From DATIKM01 sp035477595 (GTDB lineage Bacteria; Armatimonadota; Chthonomonadetes; Chthonomonadales; CAJBBX01): DNA of 64,000 bases. Every line of letters begins with the position of its first letter. The first letter of the stretch is position 1. The stretch is taken from assembly GCA_035477595.1 (NCBI GenBank), contig DATIKM010000142.1:120405-184404 (forward strand). The letters are read 5' to 3'. A program made the translations under genes and the position numbers. Of the stretch, positions 18,254 through 27,579 are shown piece after piece. A model generated the notes under the pieces. That model was given only the letters and a program-made list of their open reading frames with translations. It had not been told where the DNA came from and made no database searches.

Positions 18254-21187
18254 ATGAGATGGTTCGCCTGTGTCGCCGCTCTGTCCGTGCTTGCCCTATG
18301 GCCCGGGCCGTCGCTCGCCGGGCTCAGCCCGAGCGGCCCGCTTCCGGAGGAGGTGGTCCGAGAGCTTCCGGCGGGAGAGCGTCCTCCTGGCGAGACCTTC
18401 ACGCTCGTGCGGTCGTGGCGGGCTGTGGAGCTGCAGCGCCAGACCGGGCAGCCCGTCCGCGACGACGGGGCGAGCGAAGGGCGGGCCGTCGAGGGGACTG
18501 TTGACCGCCACAGGCAGGGCGCGCTCGTGTACGGTCCCTACGTCACGTTGCCTGCGGGAAACTACGTGGCGTTCTTTCGCCTGCGTCTCGTGGGAGAGCC
18601 GGGCGACGAGATCGCCTGCACCATCGACGCGTGCACAGGCAACGCGGCGCGGATGTTGGCGGTGCGCGAGGTCGACGCCGCTCCGCTCCGCCACGGTCGC
18701 TGGGTGCGCGTGCCGCTGGCGTTCCGCTATGAGGAGGGCCAGCTCGAGTGCCGGGTGTTGTGGAACGGCATGTCCACGATCCGCGTGGACTCGGTCGACC
18801 TCTACCGCGTGGACTCGGGCGCCTTCCGGCCGTATGAGCCGCCCCGGGTCCCGCAGCCGGAGCCCACGGGCAGGCCGTCCGGCCTCGTCTATCGGCCCTC
18901 TCCGAAGCCGTACCCCGCCTTCATTCCGAAGTCGGGCCGCCCGGCGCCCACGCTCTGGGTCTGCGACGTGCGCACGGCCCCACCCGACCGGCAGCTCCTC
19001 GCCACGACGCTTCAGGGCATTGTGAACCGCACCCGACCGGAGATATGGTGCCACTTCCAGGCGACCGACCCGTTCTGGCTCGACCACCTGCGCAGGCGGG
19101 GGTGGGTGCGCTCGACGCGTCCCGCGACCATTGAGGAGCTGATACGGCGCTACCGGCACCGGCTGCGCGGAGCCATCGTGTACGACCCGTTGCTGCCGGC
19201 CAGCCGCAACGTTGCCACGATGCTGGCCGGAGTCGAGTCATGCGTGGTGGTGTCGCCGCGCCTTGCTGCGAGGGTGGGCCTGCCAATCCGGCACGACCTG
19301 CGCGGCCGGTGGTCGCGCAATGTGGACGCCTACCGCTGGGCGCTTGACACGCTCTGGCCGCGGATGAACCAGGAGATGGCCGCCTGCCTCTGGCACGCCT
19401 CGGTGGGGCTGCGCGACTACGTGGTGCAGCACCGCCTGTTCGTGTTCTGGCTCCCCGGCCCGATCGACGGCGCCAGACCCAGTGCGTCTCCGCGCGAGGA
19501 TGTCGCGTTCGTGGAGAGGCTGCTGGCGCGAATGCCGCCCAACCGCCCAATCCTGGGCTACCCCTACGCGGGACCAGATATCGGGATGGGCGAGCTGCCC
19601 GGAGTGGGCCTGCTGGCGGAGTTCGGGAAGTACCTGGTCGGGTCTGTCGACGCGTCGAACCTGAGCGTCCATACCGGCGTGCCCGCGCAGCCGTTCCGGC
19701 AGCCCCCAGCGCCCCCGGCACCGAGGCTCGACCCCGGGAAGGTCTACCTCGCCCTGACGATGAGCGACGGTGACAACCTGCCGGTGATGACCGCGCACAA
19801 CTGGCCAGCTCTGTGGCGCGAGGGAGACCGCGGTCGGCTCCCGATCGGCTGGACGATCGCGCCCGCGTCCGCTGAGCTGATCCCCGGCGTCATGGACTTC
19901 TACTACCGCACCGCAACGCCGGCGGACACCTTCCTCGCGGCCGTCTCGGGAGTCGGCTACACCTTTCCATCGCGCTATGGGTCGCGCTATGGCGCCGACC
20001 GCGACCGCGTCTTCAGCGGTTTCCTGAGGCAGACCCGCGAGGCCATGCGGCGAATGGACCTCCGGATCGTGTGCCCTGCGGGCGCGACGAACGAGCACAT
20101 CGCCCGTTACGCCGTCGCCATACCGGAGCTGCGCGCGGTGTTCCCAGACTACGCGCGCAGCGTGCCCAGCTATGCAGACGCCAACCGCATCACGCTGCGC
20201 AACGTGCCCGTGTTCCACAGCATCACCACGTGGGACCCGAACGCCACGCGCGAGCAGCAGATCGCCTACCACGTCGAGCAGATCCGCAGGTTCATTCCGG
20301 CCGAACGCCCGGCCTTCGGCCACTTCTTCGTGTGGAACTGGGGTTGGGACCTTGCCGCGCTGCGCGAGACGGCCCACCGGCTGGGACCGCAGTACGTCTT
20401 CGTCAGCCCGGAGACGCTCGCCAGGCTCTACCGCCGTCACATGGCGCCCCGCGTCGCTCTGCTGGCGGCGCCGCCGGTCGCCTATGCGCTGCCGGGGGTG
20501 CCCCTCGCGATCGAGGCGACAGTCGGCAACGTGACCGACAGGCCGCTGGATGTGCGCCTCCGGGTCGCGTCGGGCGTGAGGAACGGCGTCGTGCGCCCCG
20601 ACCGAGTCCGCCTGGCGCCGGGCGCAACGGCGGCGGTTGAGGCGCGGGGGCATCACGTCGGTGAGGCGCTCGTGCTGGAAGCAAGCGGGCCGTTTGGCCG
20701 CCGCACCGCGCGGGTCGCGCTCCGCCCGGTCGCCCCGTACTCGCTGGTCGGGCCGTTGCCGGTGGCGCGGTCGCTGCGCTTCCTGCGACGGTTCGAGGGC
20801 CCCGGGCTTCAGAGGAACACCGGCGCCGACGAGGTGGGCATCAAGGGCAGGCGCGAGCGCGTGGCTCGGGTGGGTCCGCATCAGGCGGGGCATCTGGCCT
20901 ACGGCCCGTACCTGTCCTTGCCCGAAGGCACCTACCTTGCTTGCTTCATCCTGCGCCGGATTGACCGAGGCGCCGGCCTCGTCGCCACCGTCGACACCTG
21001 CCTGGCCGGCAGTCCGCGCAGCTCGTCGGTGCGCGCCCTCTCGGCCGACGACCTGCCCCTCGGGCAGGAGCGCGTCGTGCCGCTCGTGTTCGACCACCCG
21101 GGCGGACCCCTGGAGACGCGCGTATTCTGGCACGGGAACGCGTCGCTTGCCCTCGACAGCGTGGCGATCTTCCGCGTGGTGCGCTGA
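18254..21187 (+). CDS. Secreted GxGYxYP-family protein with flanking duplicated beta-sandwich modules
   Basis: A 977-residue exported protein. Signal peptide in the first 22 residues. The core (about 235-730) matches the GxGYxYP putative glycoside hydrolase family, with GVGYTFPSRYG near residue 566 as the name-giving motif and an acidic SDGDNL near 505. Residues about 55-195 and 850-975 are two copies of one module, each with an LQR-TG, a YGPY-LP-G-Y and a final DSVAIFR or DSVDLYR strand, probably sugar binding. An Ig-like region precedes the second. The ATG at 18254 begins the signal peptide. Monocistronic; polysaccharide breakdown is inferred. Confidence 0.82.
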   Translation: MRWFACVAALSVLALWPGPSLAGLSPSGPLPEEVVRELPAGERPPGETFTLVRSWRAVELQRQTGQPVRDDGASEGRAVEGTVDRHRQGALVYGPYVTLPAGNYVAFFRLRLVGEPGDEIACTIDACTGNAARMLAVREVDAAPLRHGRWVRVPLAFRYEEGQLECRVLWNGMSTIRVDSVDLYRVDSGAFRPYEPPRVPQPEPTGRPSGLVYRPSPKPYPAFIPKSGRPAPTLWVCDVRTAPPDRQLLATTLQGIVNRTRPEIWCHFQATDPFWLDHLRRRGWVRSTRPATIEELIRRYRHRLRGAIVYDPLLPASRNVATMLAGVESCVVVSPRLAARVGLPIRHDLRGRWSRNVDAYRWALDTLWPRMNQEMAACLWHASVGLRDYVVQHRLFVFWLPGPIDGARPSASPREDVAFVERLLARMPPNRPILGYPYAGPDIGMGELPGVGLLAEFGKYLVGSVDASNLSVHTGVPAQPFRQPPAPPAPRLDPGKVYLALTMSDGDNLPVMTAHNWPALWREGDRGRLPIGWTIAPASAELIPGVMDFYYRTATPADTFLAAVSGVGYTFPSRYGSRYGADRDRVFSGFLRQTREAMRRMDLRIVCPAGATNEHIARYAVAIPELRAVFPDYARSVPSYADANRITLRNVPVFHSITTWDPNATREQQIAYHVEQIRRFIPAERPAFGHFFVWNWGWDLAALRETAHRLGPQYVFVSPETLARLYRRHMAPRVALLAAPPVAYALPGVPLAIEATVGNVTDRPLDVRLRVASGVRNGVVRPDRVRLAPGATAAVEARGHHVGEALVLEASGPFGRRTARVALRPVAPYSLVGPLPVARSLRFLRRFEGPGLQRNTGADEVGIKGRRERVARVGPHQAGHLAYGPYLSLPEGTYLACFILRRIDRGAGLVATVDTCLAGSPRSSSVRALSADDLPLGQERVVPLVFDHPGGPLETRVFWHGNASLALDSVAIFRVVR

Positions 21188-21211
21188 GGCGGCATCTGCG
21201 GCTCAGGCGAG

Positions 21212-21220
21212 TGCTATAAT
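21212..21220 (+). promoter_or_regulatory. Extended -10 promoter of argD
   Basis: TGC directly followed by a perfect TATAAT (21215-21220); no clear -35. It leaves a leader of about 80 nt before the argD ATG. I recognise no arginine-box pair or riboswitch in that leader. Confidence 0.6.
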
Positions 21221-21304
21221 GGCCTTCTTCGGCGACGCTGGACTACGCGCGCCGTGAAGCGGGTTTGGTCCGCCAACCAATGCCATCACAGGAGGAACCG
21301 ACCG

Positions 21305-22522
21305 ATGACCGCAGGGACGCCGTCAACCATCGATGCGGCCGAGCTGCAGGCGTGGGATGCCGAGTACGTGATGTCCACGTACGCGCGTCTCCCTGTGATG
21401 TTCGTGCGCGGTGAGGGTGCGCGTCTCTGGGATGCGGACGGCAAGCAGTACCTGGACTTCCTGTCAGGAATTGCGGTGTGTGGCGTGGGGCACTGCAACC
21501 CGCGGGTCGCCGAGGCGATCGCCCGGCAGGCCTCGACGCTCATGCACACCAGCAACCTGTTCTACACCCCGCTTCAGCCGCGGTTGGCACGCCGGCTCTG
21601 CGAGTTGGCCGGTATGGAGCGCGCCTTCTTTGCCAACTCCGGCGCCGAGGCGAACGAGTGCGCCCTGAAGATCGCGCGGAAGTGGGCCAAGGCGCATCGT
21701 GGACCGGACTGCCACGAGGTGATCACGTTCGAGGGCTCCTTCCACGGCCGCACGATGGCTACAATCGCGGCGACTGCGCAGCCCAAGTACCAGGAGCCGT
21801 TTCGGCCGCTGGTGCCTGGGTTCCACCACCTGCCGCTCGGCGATCTGCCTGCGCTGGACGCCGCCATAGGGGAGCGGGTCTGCGCCGTGATGATCGAGCC
21901 GATCCAGGGCGAGAGCGGCGTCCGCGTGGCATCGCCCGACTTCCTCGCGGCTGTCCGGGCGCTGTGCGACGAGGCGCGCGTGCTGATGATCGCGGACGAG
22001 GTGCAGACCGGGATGGGCCGCACGGGCCACTTCCTGGCGTGCCAGCGAGCGGGCGTCCGGCCAGACATCGTCACCCTGGCGAAGTCTCTGGCGGGCGGCG
22101 TTCCGATGGGTGTCTGCCTGGCGTCGGGCTCGGCGGCGCGTACCCTCTCCCCCGGCGACCACGCATCGACCTTCGGCGGCCAGCCGCTCGCGTGCGCGGC
22201 CGCACTGGCGGTGCTCGACGTGATGGAAGACGAGCGACTGGTGGAGAACGCCGAGCGCACGGGCGCCTTCTTCCTCGAGGGGCTGCGCTCGCTGGTTCGG
22301 GAGGCGCCCGACAGGCTGCTCGAGGCGCGCGGCGTGGGGCTGATGGCCGCGCTCGAGTTCCGCGTGCCCACGGCGCGTGACGCGATGCGCGCGCTCCTGG
22401 CCGAGGGCGTGGTCGTGAACGCGATCGGCGACCGCATCTTGCGGTTCCTGCCGCCGCTCGTGGTGACGGAGGCGGACTGCACCCACGTCCTCTGCGCGCT
22501 GCGCCGCGTTCTGGCAGCATAG
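21305..22522 (+). CDS. argD: Acetylornithine aminotransferase
   Basis: PLP-dependent transamination of N-acetylglutamate semialdehyde to N-acetylornithine, step four of arginine biosynthesis. PLP lysine is Lys260 in TLAKSLAGGVPMG. NSGAEANECALK, SFHGRTMATIAAT and IADEVQTGMGRTG are class-III aminotransferase signatures. Length 405 residues. The ATG at 21305 follows AGGAGG. It is separated from argCJB by 12 kb and has its own promoter. Succinyldiaminopimelate or other ornithine-type transaminase activity is possible, but the pathway genes in the window favour ArgD. Confidence 0.92.
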   Translation: MTAGTPSTIDAAELQAWDAEYVMSTYARLPVMFVRGEGARLWDADGKQYLDFLSGIAVCGVGHCNPRVAEAIARQASTLMHTSNLFYTPLQPRLARRLCELAGMERAFFANSGAEANECALKIARKWAKAHRGPDCHEVITFEGSFHGRTMATIAATAQPKYQEPFRPLVPGFHHLPLGDLPALDAAIGERVCAVMIEPIQGESGVRVASPDFLAAVRALCDEARVLMIADEVQTGMGRTGHFLACQRAGVRPDIVTLAKSLAGGVPMGVCLASGSAARTLSPGDHASTFGGQPLACAAALAVLDVMEDERLVENAERTGAFFLEGLRSLVREAPDRLLEARGVGLMAALEFRVPTARDAMRALLAEGVVVNAIGDRILRFLPPLVVTEADCTHVLCALRRVLAA

Positions 22523-22551
22523 CCGGGCGCCAAGCGAGCGCGCAGCCGATC

Positions 22552-24531
22552 TCAGATTGGGAACGCGCGGTACGTCGCGATGCCCGTCACCGACCCGTAG
22601 ATGGCCCACAGGCTCCCGGTCACGTAGTCACCCAGAATCAACCCGATGAAGAACGGTATGCCTCGCCGATAGGCCTTCATCCCTCCGTAGCGGATGGTCA
22701 GCAGCTTGAGGAGCCACCCGATGAGCGTGGGGAACCACAGCCACGGCATGGTGAACGTACCGGCCACCGCGTAACCCACGGGGTGGAACGGCCACCAGAC
22801 GAAGTTCTGCCGCATAGCCATCAGGCCAGCAGTCACCATCATTCCCACGCCGACGCCCTGCATGCGCGCTGCGTCCGCCCGTAGCGGGTTGTTCAGCCAG
22901 TCCTGCAGCGTCTGCCATGGCACTCTGCCCATGTGCGTGCGCCAGTCGTTCACGTTCGCGGTGGCGGCGCCAAAGTGGTAATAGACGGTGAGCACCGACC
23001 ACCATGCCGCCAGCGCTCCCACCACAGTGGCCAGGACGATGACCAGCGTCACGTGGCGAGGCTTGAGGCGCGCGCTATCCGCGAGCTTCATCGCCTCGAG
23101 CTGGTGTGGCATTGCGACACACCGGTAGTCGAGATTGAACCACATCAGGGTCGAGAAGCCCGTCAGGCCGGACGCGGTGAACGCGTGTGTGCCCCCCCCT
23201 GCAACCACCATCTGATGCGGGTTCATGTCTGGGCCGAATCCCCAGGGCAGGCCCGCCTCGGCCCGGATGCGCGTGAAGGTGATGATGAAGAGGAAGTAGA
23301 GCACGAACAGGATCGCGGGGATGTGCCAAGGCATTCCGAGGGCCACGCCGAACGCGGTGAGGGCCGCCATTCCGACCAGCGTCCCGAAGACTGCCCAGCG
23401 ATAGGGCATCGGCTCATCGGCGTCGTGCACCGATCGATCGCCCAGGAAGGCCCGCCGCGCCACGTCCCGGAGATGCGTCCGCATGGTGTAGAGCGCCACC
23501 AAGGCCAGGCCGATGAACGCGCCCGCCGACTGCTCGCCGAGATAGGGCATGCGCTGCATCGTCAGGCTCGCGTCGGGCGAACGGTAGCCCAGGGCAACGC
23601 ACGCCACGCTCTGCACCTTGGTGAACAGGTAGAAGAACCAGAGCGAGAAGCCGACCTCCAGCGACAGCAGGTAGGTCAGGCCGATGACGAGCGGATAGAA
23701 CGCGAGCGTGAAGTACCCCACGCCTGACCAGGGCGGCTCGGTAAAGTGGCGGGTCAGGTCCAGCGACGGTTCGCTGGGCTTGATGGGAACGTGCGGGATG
23801 CTGGGGTAGAGGTAGTTCAGGCTCGCCAGAGTCTGCAGCACGGCCGGTATTGCGAAGCCCATCCAGAGCGCCCGCGACGCCCACAGGGCCCCGCCCGTGC
23901 CGTCGCGCGTCAGCTCGAGCGGTACGGCGACGATCGGAAACCCCAGGCGCTCACGCTCGATCCACTGCCGCCTGATGATCGTGTTGATGCACAGCATGAC
24001 GGTCAGCAGGACCACGATGAAGGCCGACCAAACCAGGATCGGCCCCAGCCACCCGCGCACCACCTGCCAGTCGTAGAAGGTGCTCTGCCCGGCGAAATAG
24101 CCATCCAGCACGGCGGGGTCGGGGAACGCCCAGCGGGCCAGGTAGGGATGGATGTTCTGCTCCCACTGGTTCTCCGGCGTGGCGTAGTGGTACACGTTGG
24201 CAACCATCGTGTTGAGGAACTGCATCATGCCGATGCCGGAGATGCCGATGGAGGCCGTCTGCATCAGAAAGACGAAGAGGAGCTCTGCCTGCGTGAAGGC
24301 GTAGCGCGGCGCGACGCGCTTCAGGCCAAGGTTCGCGACGATCAGCACGAGGAGCCCGAACACCACTGCAATTGGGAGCGACATGGCCGCGAGGTCCGTT
24401 GCGGCGGCCACGATCTCGGTGTACTGGGTCCAGATCGCCATCACCGGAATCAGCAGGAAGCCGATCACCAGCGAGCGACGGGTGATCCCCAGCAGCGGCG
24501 GCGCGGGGTGGGGGTCGGATGGGCGATGCAT
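22552..24531 (-). CDS. DUF6785/DUF6784-type multi-pass membrane protein
   Basis: A 659-residue inner-membrane protein with about 14 hydrophobic segments along its whole length. The first starts at residue 17 (SLVIGFLLIPVMAIWTQYTEIV is the N-terminal helix, about residues 18-37). It resembles the DUF6785/DUF6784 proteins common in Armatimonadota and Planctomycetota, distantly like OPT transporters. The ATG at 24531 has GGGAG 10 nt upstream; a longer open frame before it lacks conservation. It is convergent with argD and divergent from a ThuA gene. Probably a transporter; the substrate is unknown. Confidence 0.7.
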   Translation of the reverse strand: MHRPSDPHPAPPLLGITRRSLVIGFLLIPVMAIWTQYTEIVAAATDLAAMSLPIAVVFGLLVLIVANLGLKRVAPRYAFTQAELLFVFLMQTASIGISGIGMMQFLNTMVANVYHYATPENQWEQNIHPYLARWAFPDPAVLDGYFAGQSTFYDWQVVRGWLGPILVWSAFIVVLLTVMLCINTIIRRQWIERERLGFPIVAVPLELTRDGTGGALWASRALWMGFAIPAVLQTLASLNYLYPSIPHVPIKPSEPSLDLTRHFTEPPWSGVGYFTLAFYPLVIGLTYLLSLEVGFSLWFFYLFTKVQSVACVALGYRSPDASLTMQRMPYLGEQSAGAFIGLALVALYTMRTHLRDVARRAFLGDRSVHDADEPMPYRWAVFGTLVGMAALTAFGVALGMPWHIPAILFVLYFLFIITFTRIRAEAGLPWGFGPDMNPHQMVVAGGGTHAFTASGLTGFSTLMWFNLDYRCVAMPHQLEAMKLADSARLKPRHVTLVIVLATVVGALAAWWSVLTVYYHFGAATANVNDWRTHMGRVPWQTLQDWLNNPLRADAARMQGVGVGMMVTAGLMAMRQNFVWWPFHPVGYAVAGTFTMPWLWFPTLIGWLLKLLTIRYGGMKAYRRGIPFFIGLILGDYVTGSLWAIYGSVTGIATYRAFPI

Positions 24532-24776
24532 GAAACGGCTCCCGGCGGGATGTCGCGCTCTGCCGTTCAACAGAGCGCGGGGCGATTCCTCCGGGTCTCG
24601 GCCGACCTGGCCTGAGGCGCCATGGCGCCGCGTGCGGCGACGCGCCAGCGGACCCAATGCGGGCTGGACGTGACGGCAACGCGGGAAGGACATTGCGGTC
24701 GCCGCGCGAACCATCGTGGTGCGCCGCGACCGGGCCGCCGGCCCGCGCGAGCGACGAGCGCGGAGGAGGCTGGTCG

Positions 24777-25445
24777 ATGGCGAAGCGGGCTCTGATCGTG
24801 TGGGGCGGGTGGGACGGGCACGACCCGGAGGCTGTGGCCCGCCATCTGGCGGAGATGCTCACGGCCGAGGGTTTTGATGTTGAGGTCTCCCACACGCTGG
24901 ACAGCCTGCGTGACCTGGAGGCTCTCAAGCGGCTGAGCCTCATCGTCCCGGTCTGGACGATGGGCCAGATCGCGGGCGACCAGGTGGGCGCGCTCTGCGC
25001 CGCCGTGGAGTCGGGCGTGGGGATCGCGGGCTGCCACGGGGGCATGTGCGACGCCTTCCGCGACGCTACGGACTACCAGTTGATGACAGGCGGTCAGTGG
25101 GTGGCGCATCCCGGCAACGACGACGTGGAGTACACCGTTCGCGTTACGGACCGCGACCACTACGTGACGCGCGGCCTGCCGGACTTCACCGTGCGCTCCG
25201 AGCAGTACTACCTGCACGTGGATCCATCGAACCGCGTGCTCGCCGTGACGCGCTTCCCCGTTGCGGACGGGCCCCACACGCCGAACGGTGCGTTCGACAT
25301 GCCGGTGGTCTGGACGCGCTTCCACGGCGCCGGGCGCGTGTTCTACTGCTCGCTCGGGCACAACGCGGCCATCGTGGCGATGCCCGAGGCGCACGAGATC
25401 ATGCGCCGCGGCTTGCTCTGGGCGTCGCGCGCGGTGGAGTCATAG
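24777..25445 (+). CDS. ThuA-like protein (trehalose-utilisation fold)
   Basis: A 222-residue cytoplasmic protein of the ThuA family, which has the class-I glutamine-amidotransferase-like fold without the full catalytic triad. Visible signatures are the N-terminal ALIVWGGWDGHDP strand-loop, IAGCHGGMCDAF in the middle, and the C-terminal VFYCSLGHNAAI strand. ThuA is tied to metabolism of oxidised disaccharides. The ATG follows GGAGGAGG. Divergent from the DUF6785 gene (245-nt shared region) and convergent with the next gene, with which it likely forms a sugar-utilisation group. Confidence 0.85.
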   Translation: MAKRALIVWGGWDGHDPEAVARHLAEMLTAEGFDVEVSHTLDSLRDLEALKRLSLIVPVWTMGQIAGDQVGALCAAVESGVGIAGCHGGMCDAFRDATDYQLMTGGQWVAHPGNDDVEYTVRVTDRDHYVTRGLPDFTVRSEQYYLHVDPSNRVLAVTRFPVADGPHTPNGAFDMPVVWTRFHGAGRVFYCSLGHNAAIVAMPEAHEIMRRGLLWASRAVES

Positions 25446-25453
25446 ACGCGGGC

Positions 25454-26554
25454 TCAGTCCACGCTGTCGGCCGGCAGGCCGACCGGCAGCGGGGCGGGCC
25501 GCTCCACGGTCGTCTCCATGGCCCAGCGCCGACCCTCCCGGGCCGAGTCGAGGAAGCCGTCCATGATGTCGAGCACGTGTAGGGCGAGGTCGCCGCTGGC
25601 CCGATGCGAGCGTCCGGCCGCAATGCCTGCCGCCATGTCGGCGACGCCCACTCCGCGGTAGTTGTCGCCAAATCCATGGGCGTGGATCGCCTCGCGCCAC
25701 GCGCTGTCGCCGGGGCGGCGCACGCGCACCGTGCCACCGAAGCTGTTCGGGTCGGGGCACGAGATGGTACCCTCCGTGCCGTAGACCTCGAGGCACGGCA
25801 CGTTGGCTGCCCAGACGTCGAAGCTCGTGACGATGGTGCCCACGGCGCCGCTTGCGAAGTCCAGCACGCCGGCAATGTGGGTGGGCGTCTCCACCGTGAC
25901 CACCTTGCCGGCCTTCGGCTGGCTCGTGATGGTGCGTTCGGGGAAGGTGGTACGCGCGCTCGCCGAGACCGCCTCGACCGGTCCGAGCATCGACACGAGC
26001 GCCGTCAGATAGTAGGGCCCCATGTCGAGCATCGGCCCGCCGCCCACTTCATAGTAGAACTCGGGCGACGGATGCCAGCTCTCGTGGCCGTGGCAGAGCA
26101 TGAAGGCCGTAGCGCCCAGCGGCCAGCCGATCGCGCCGTCGTCGATCGCCTTGATGCAGGTCTGGATGCCGGCTCCGAGAAAGGTGTCCGGCGCCGAGCC
26201 GACCCGCACTCCCCGGGCGCGCGCCGCCTCGATAGTCCGGCGCCCGTCGGCGCGGCTGGTGGCCAGGGGCTTCTCGGAGTAGACATGCTTGCCCGCATCG
26301 ATGGCGCGCAGGTTCACGTCCGCGTGCGCCTTCGGCACGGTCAGGTTGAGAACGATCTCGATGTCCGGGTCCGCCAGCAGATCGTCGACCGACACTGCCT
26401 TCGGCACGCGGAACTCCCGTGCTCGGTCCAGCGCGCGCTCCGGAGCGAGGTCCGCGCAGGCGACGACGCGCAGGTTGCGGAACTGCGCGCAGCGCTGGAA
26501 GTAGATGGCGCTGATCGCGCCGCAGCCCACGATGCCGACCGACGCTCTGTGCAC
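25454..26554 (-). CDS. Gfo/Idh/MocA family oxidoreductase
   Basis: NAD(P)-dependent sugar or cyclitol dehydrogenase, 366 residues, cytoplasmic. The Rossmann loop is GIVGCGAISA at residue 7, and the catalytic-lysine motif is YSEKPLA near residue 95. The C-terminal half has GGGPMLDMGPYYL, the usual place of the catalytic histidine region; here the aspartate-containing segment is intact. The GTG start follows GGAGGTGCGCAG. It ends 8 nt from the ThuA stop on the other strand. Substrate not predictable. Confidence 0.88.
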   Translation of the reverse strand: MHRASVGIVGCGAISAIYFQRCAQFRNLRVVACADLAPERALDRAREFRVPKAVSVDDLLADPDIEIVLNLTVPKAHADVNLRAIDAGKHVYSEKPLATSRADGRRTIEAARARGVRVGSAPDTFLGAGIQTCIKAIDDGAIGWPLGATAFMLCHGHESWHPSPEFYYEVGGGPMLDMGPYYLTALVSMLGPVEAVSASARTTFPERTITSQPKAGKVVTVETPTHIAGVLDFASGAVGTIVTSFDVWAANVPCLEVYGTEGTISCPDPNSFGGTVRVRRPGDSAWREAIHAHGFGDNYRGVGVADMAAGIAAGRSHRASGDLALHVLDIMDGFLDSAREGRRWAMETTVERPAPLPVGLPADSVD

Positions 26555-26652
26555 CTGCGCACCTCCTCAAAGCTGGGCCGATGCAGCCCGGTTGCTGCGC
26601 CCAGTCTACCCGTCGCACTGGCGTCGCGCTCCCGGCGCGTGCAGACGCAACG

Positions 26653-26698
26653 ACACTTCGCGAGGCTACGCGACACCTCGCGAGGCTATGCGACACGC
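26653..26698. repeat. Short tandem repeat, 2.3 copies of 20 bp
   Basis: Two 20-bp units (26653-26672 and 26673-26692) differ at only two positions and are followed by a third partial copy, CGACAC. Each holds a TCGCGA palindrome. The array sits between the Gfo/Idh/MocA start and the promoter of the ANTAR gene, so it could be a binding site for either. Confidence 0.75.
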
Positions 26699-26712
26699 AA
26701 TGCACCCGTGAG

Positions 26713-26742
26713 TTGACACCGTCGCGGGCGGCAGGCTATACT
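26713..26742 (+). promoter_or_regulatory. Consensus sigma70 promoter of the ANTAR/nitrogen module
   Basis: Perfect TTGACA (26713-26718), 18-nt spacer, TATACT (26737-26742). It is the best promoter in the window. The leader to the ATG at 26946 is about 195 nt. Confidence 0.8.
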
Positions 26743-26869
26743 CGTAGCGTCCAACGGAGGGCATCACCCATATCGCGACGGCGGTCATTGGGGCCGCGCC
26801 GGTCATGCGACCGAACGTGTCGAAGGGTTGCTCTGGTCCTCCGCCGCCAACAAGTGGGGTTCCCACCGC

Positions 26870-26917
26870 CGGACGGGCCAGACCGGGCCAAGTGCTCGGA
26901 GGGTCGCGTCCGTTTTT
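26870..26917 (+). terminator. Terminator-like hairpin in the leader of the ANTAR gene
   Basis: CGGACG (26870-26875) pairs with CGTCCG (26907-26912) and is followed at once by five T (26913-26917). A GGCC/GGCC helix (26876-26879, 26886-26889) can form inside. A smaller GTGGG/CCCAC hairpin (26854-26866) precedes it. Lying 29 nt before the start codon, it is a good candidate for an attenuator. Confidence 0.55.
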
Positions 26918-26945
26918 GCCGTCTGAGCCCGGAGCACGTACCAAC

Positions 26946-27542
26946 ATGCGCACCGCCCGAGTGCTGATTGCCGACGATGAGCCCATCATCCGAATGGACT
27001 TGCGGGCCATGCTGGAGTCGCTGGGGCACTCGGTGGTCGGCGAGACGGACAACGGGCAGGACGCGTGCTACCTGACGCGCAGCCTGAAGCCAGACCTGGT
27101 GATTCTGGACGTGATGATGCCCAAGATGTCGGGCGTCGACGCGGCGGCCGCCATCAACCGGGAGCGCCTGGCGCCGGTTCTGTTGCTGACCGCATACAGC
27201 GATGCGGCGGTGGTTGATGAGGCGACGCGCGCCGGTGTGCTGGCCTATATAGTGAAGCCTTTCCGTGCGGAGGAGTTGCGCCCCGCGATCGAAGTGGCCA
27301 TCGCGCGCTATCGCGAGATGACTGCGCTGGAGGGCCAGCGCGATGACCTTAAGGACCACATCGAGACCCGCCGTGTCGTGGGTCGCGCCCGCAGCATCCT
27401 GGCGAGGCGCCACGCGATCTCTGAGCACGAGGCTCTGCGGCGGATGCAGGCGCAGAGCCTGTCGCTGAACAAGCCGCTCAAGGAGATTGCGGCCGCGATC
27501 CTCCTCACCGAGGACATCGAGCCGCCAGCCTCCCAGCGGTGA
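26946..27542 (+). CDS. Response regulator with ANTAR RNA-binding domain
   Basis: A two-domain, 198-residue antitermination regulator. The receiver domain has the acidic pair Asp10/Asp11, phospho-acceptor Asp55 in VILDVMMPK, Thr82 and Lys104 (VKPF). A coiled linker follows, then an ANTAR domain (about 135-195) with RRVVGRARSILARRHAISEHEAL (residues about 138-160) as its hallmark helices. ANTAR proteins bind paired hairpins in nascent RNA and prevent terminator formation, often for nitrogen or ethanolamine genes. No sensor kinase is adjacent. Downstream lie porin, P-II and Amt genes in the same direction, which points to ammonium control. Confidence 0.9.
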   Translation: MRTARVLIADDEPIIRMDLRAMLESLGHSVVGETDNGQDACYLTRSLKPDLVILDVMMPKMSGVDAAAAINRERLAPVLLLTAYSDAAVVDEATRAGVLAYIVKPFRAEELRPAIEVAIARYREMTALEGQRDDLKDHIETRRVVGRARSILARRHAISEHEALRRMQAQSLSLNKPLKEIAAAILLTEDIEPPASQR

Positions 27543-27579
27543 CTGCCAGCGCCGAACGCGGCTGAACCCCGCGCAGGGA

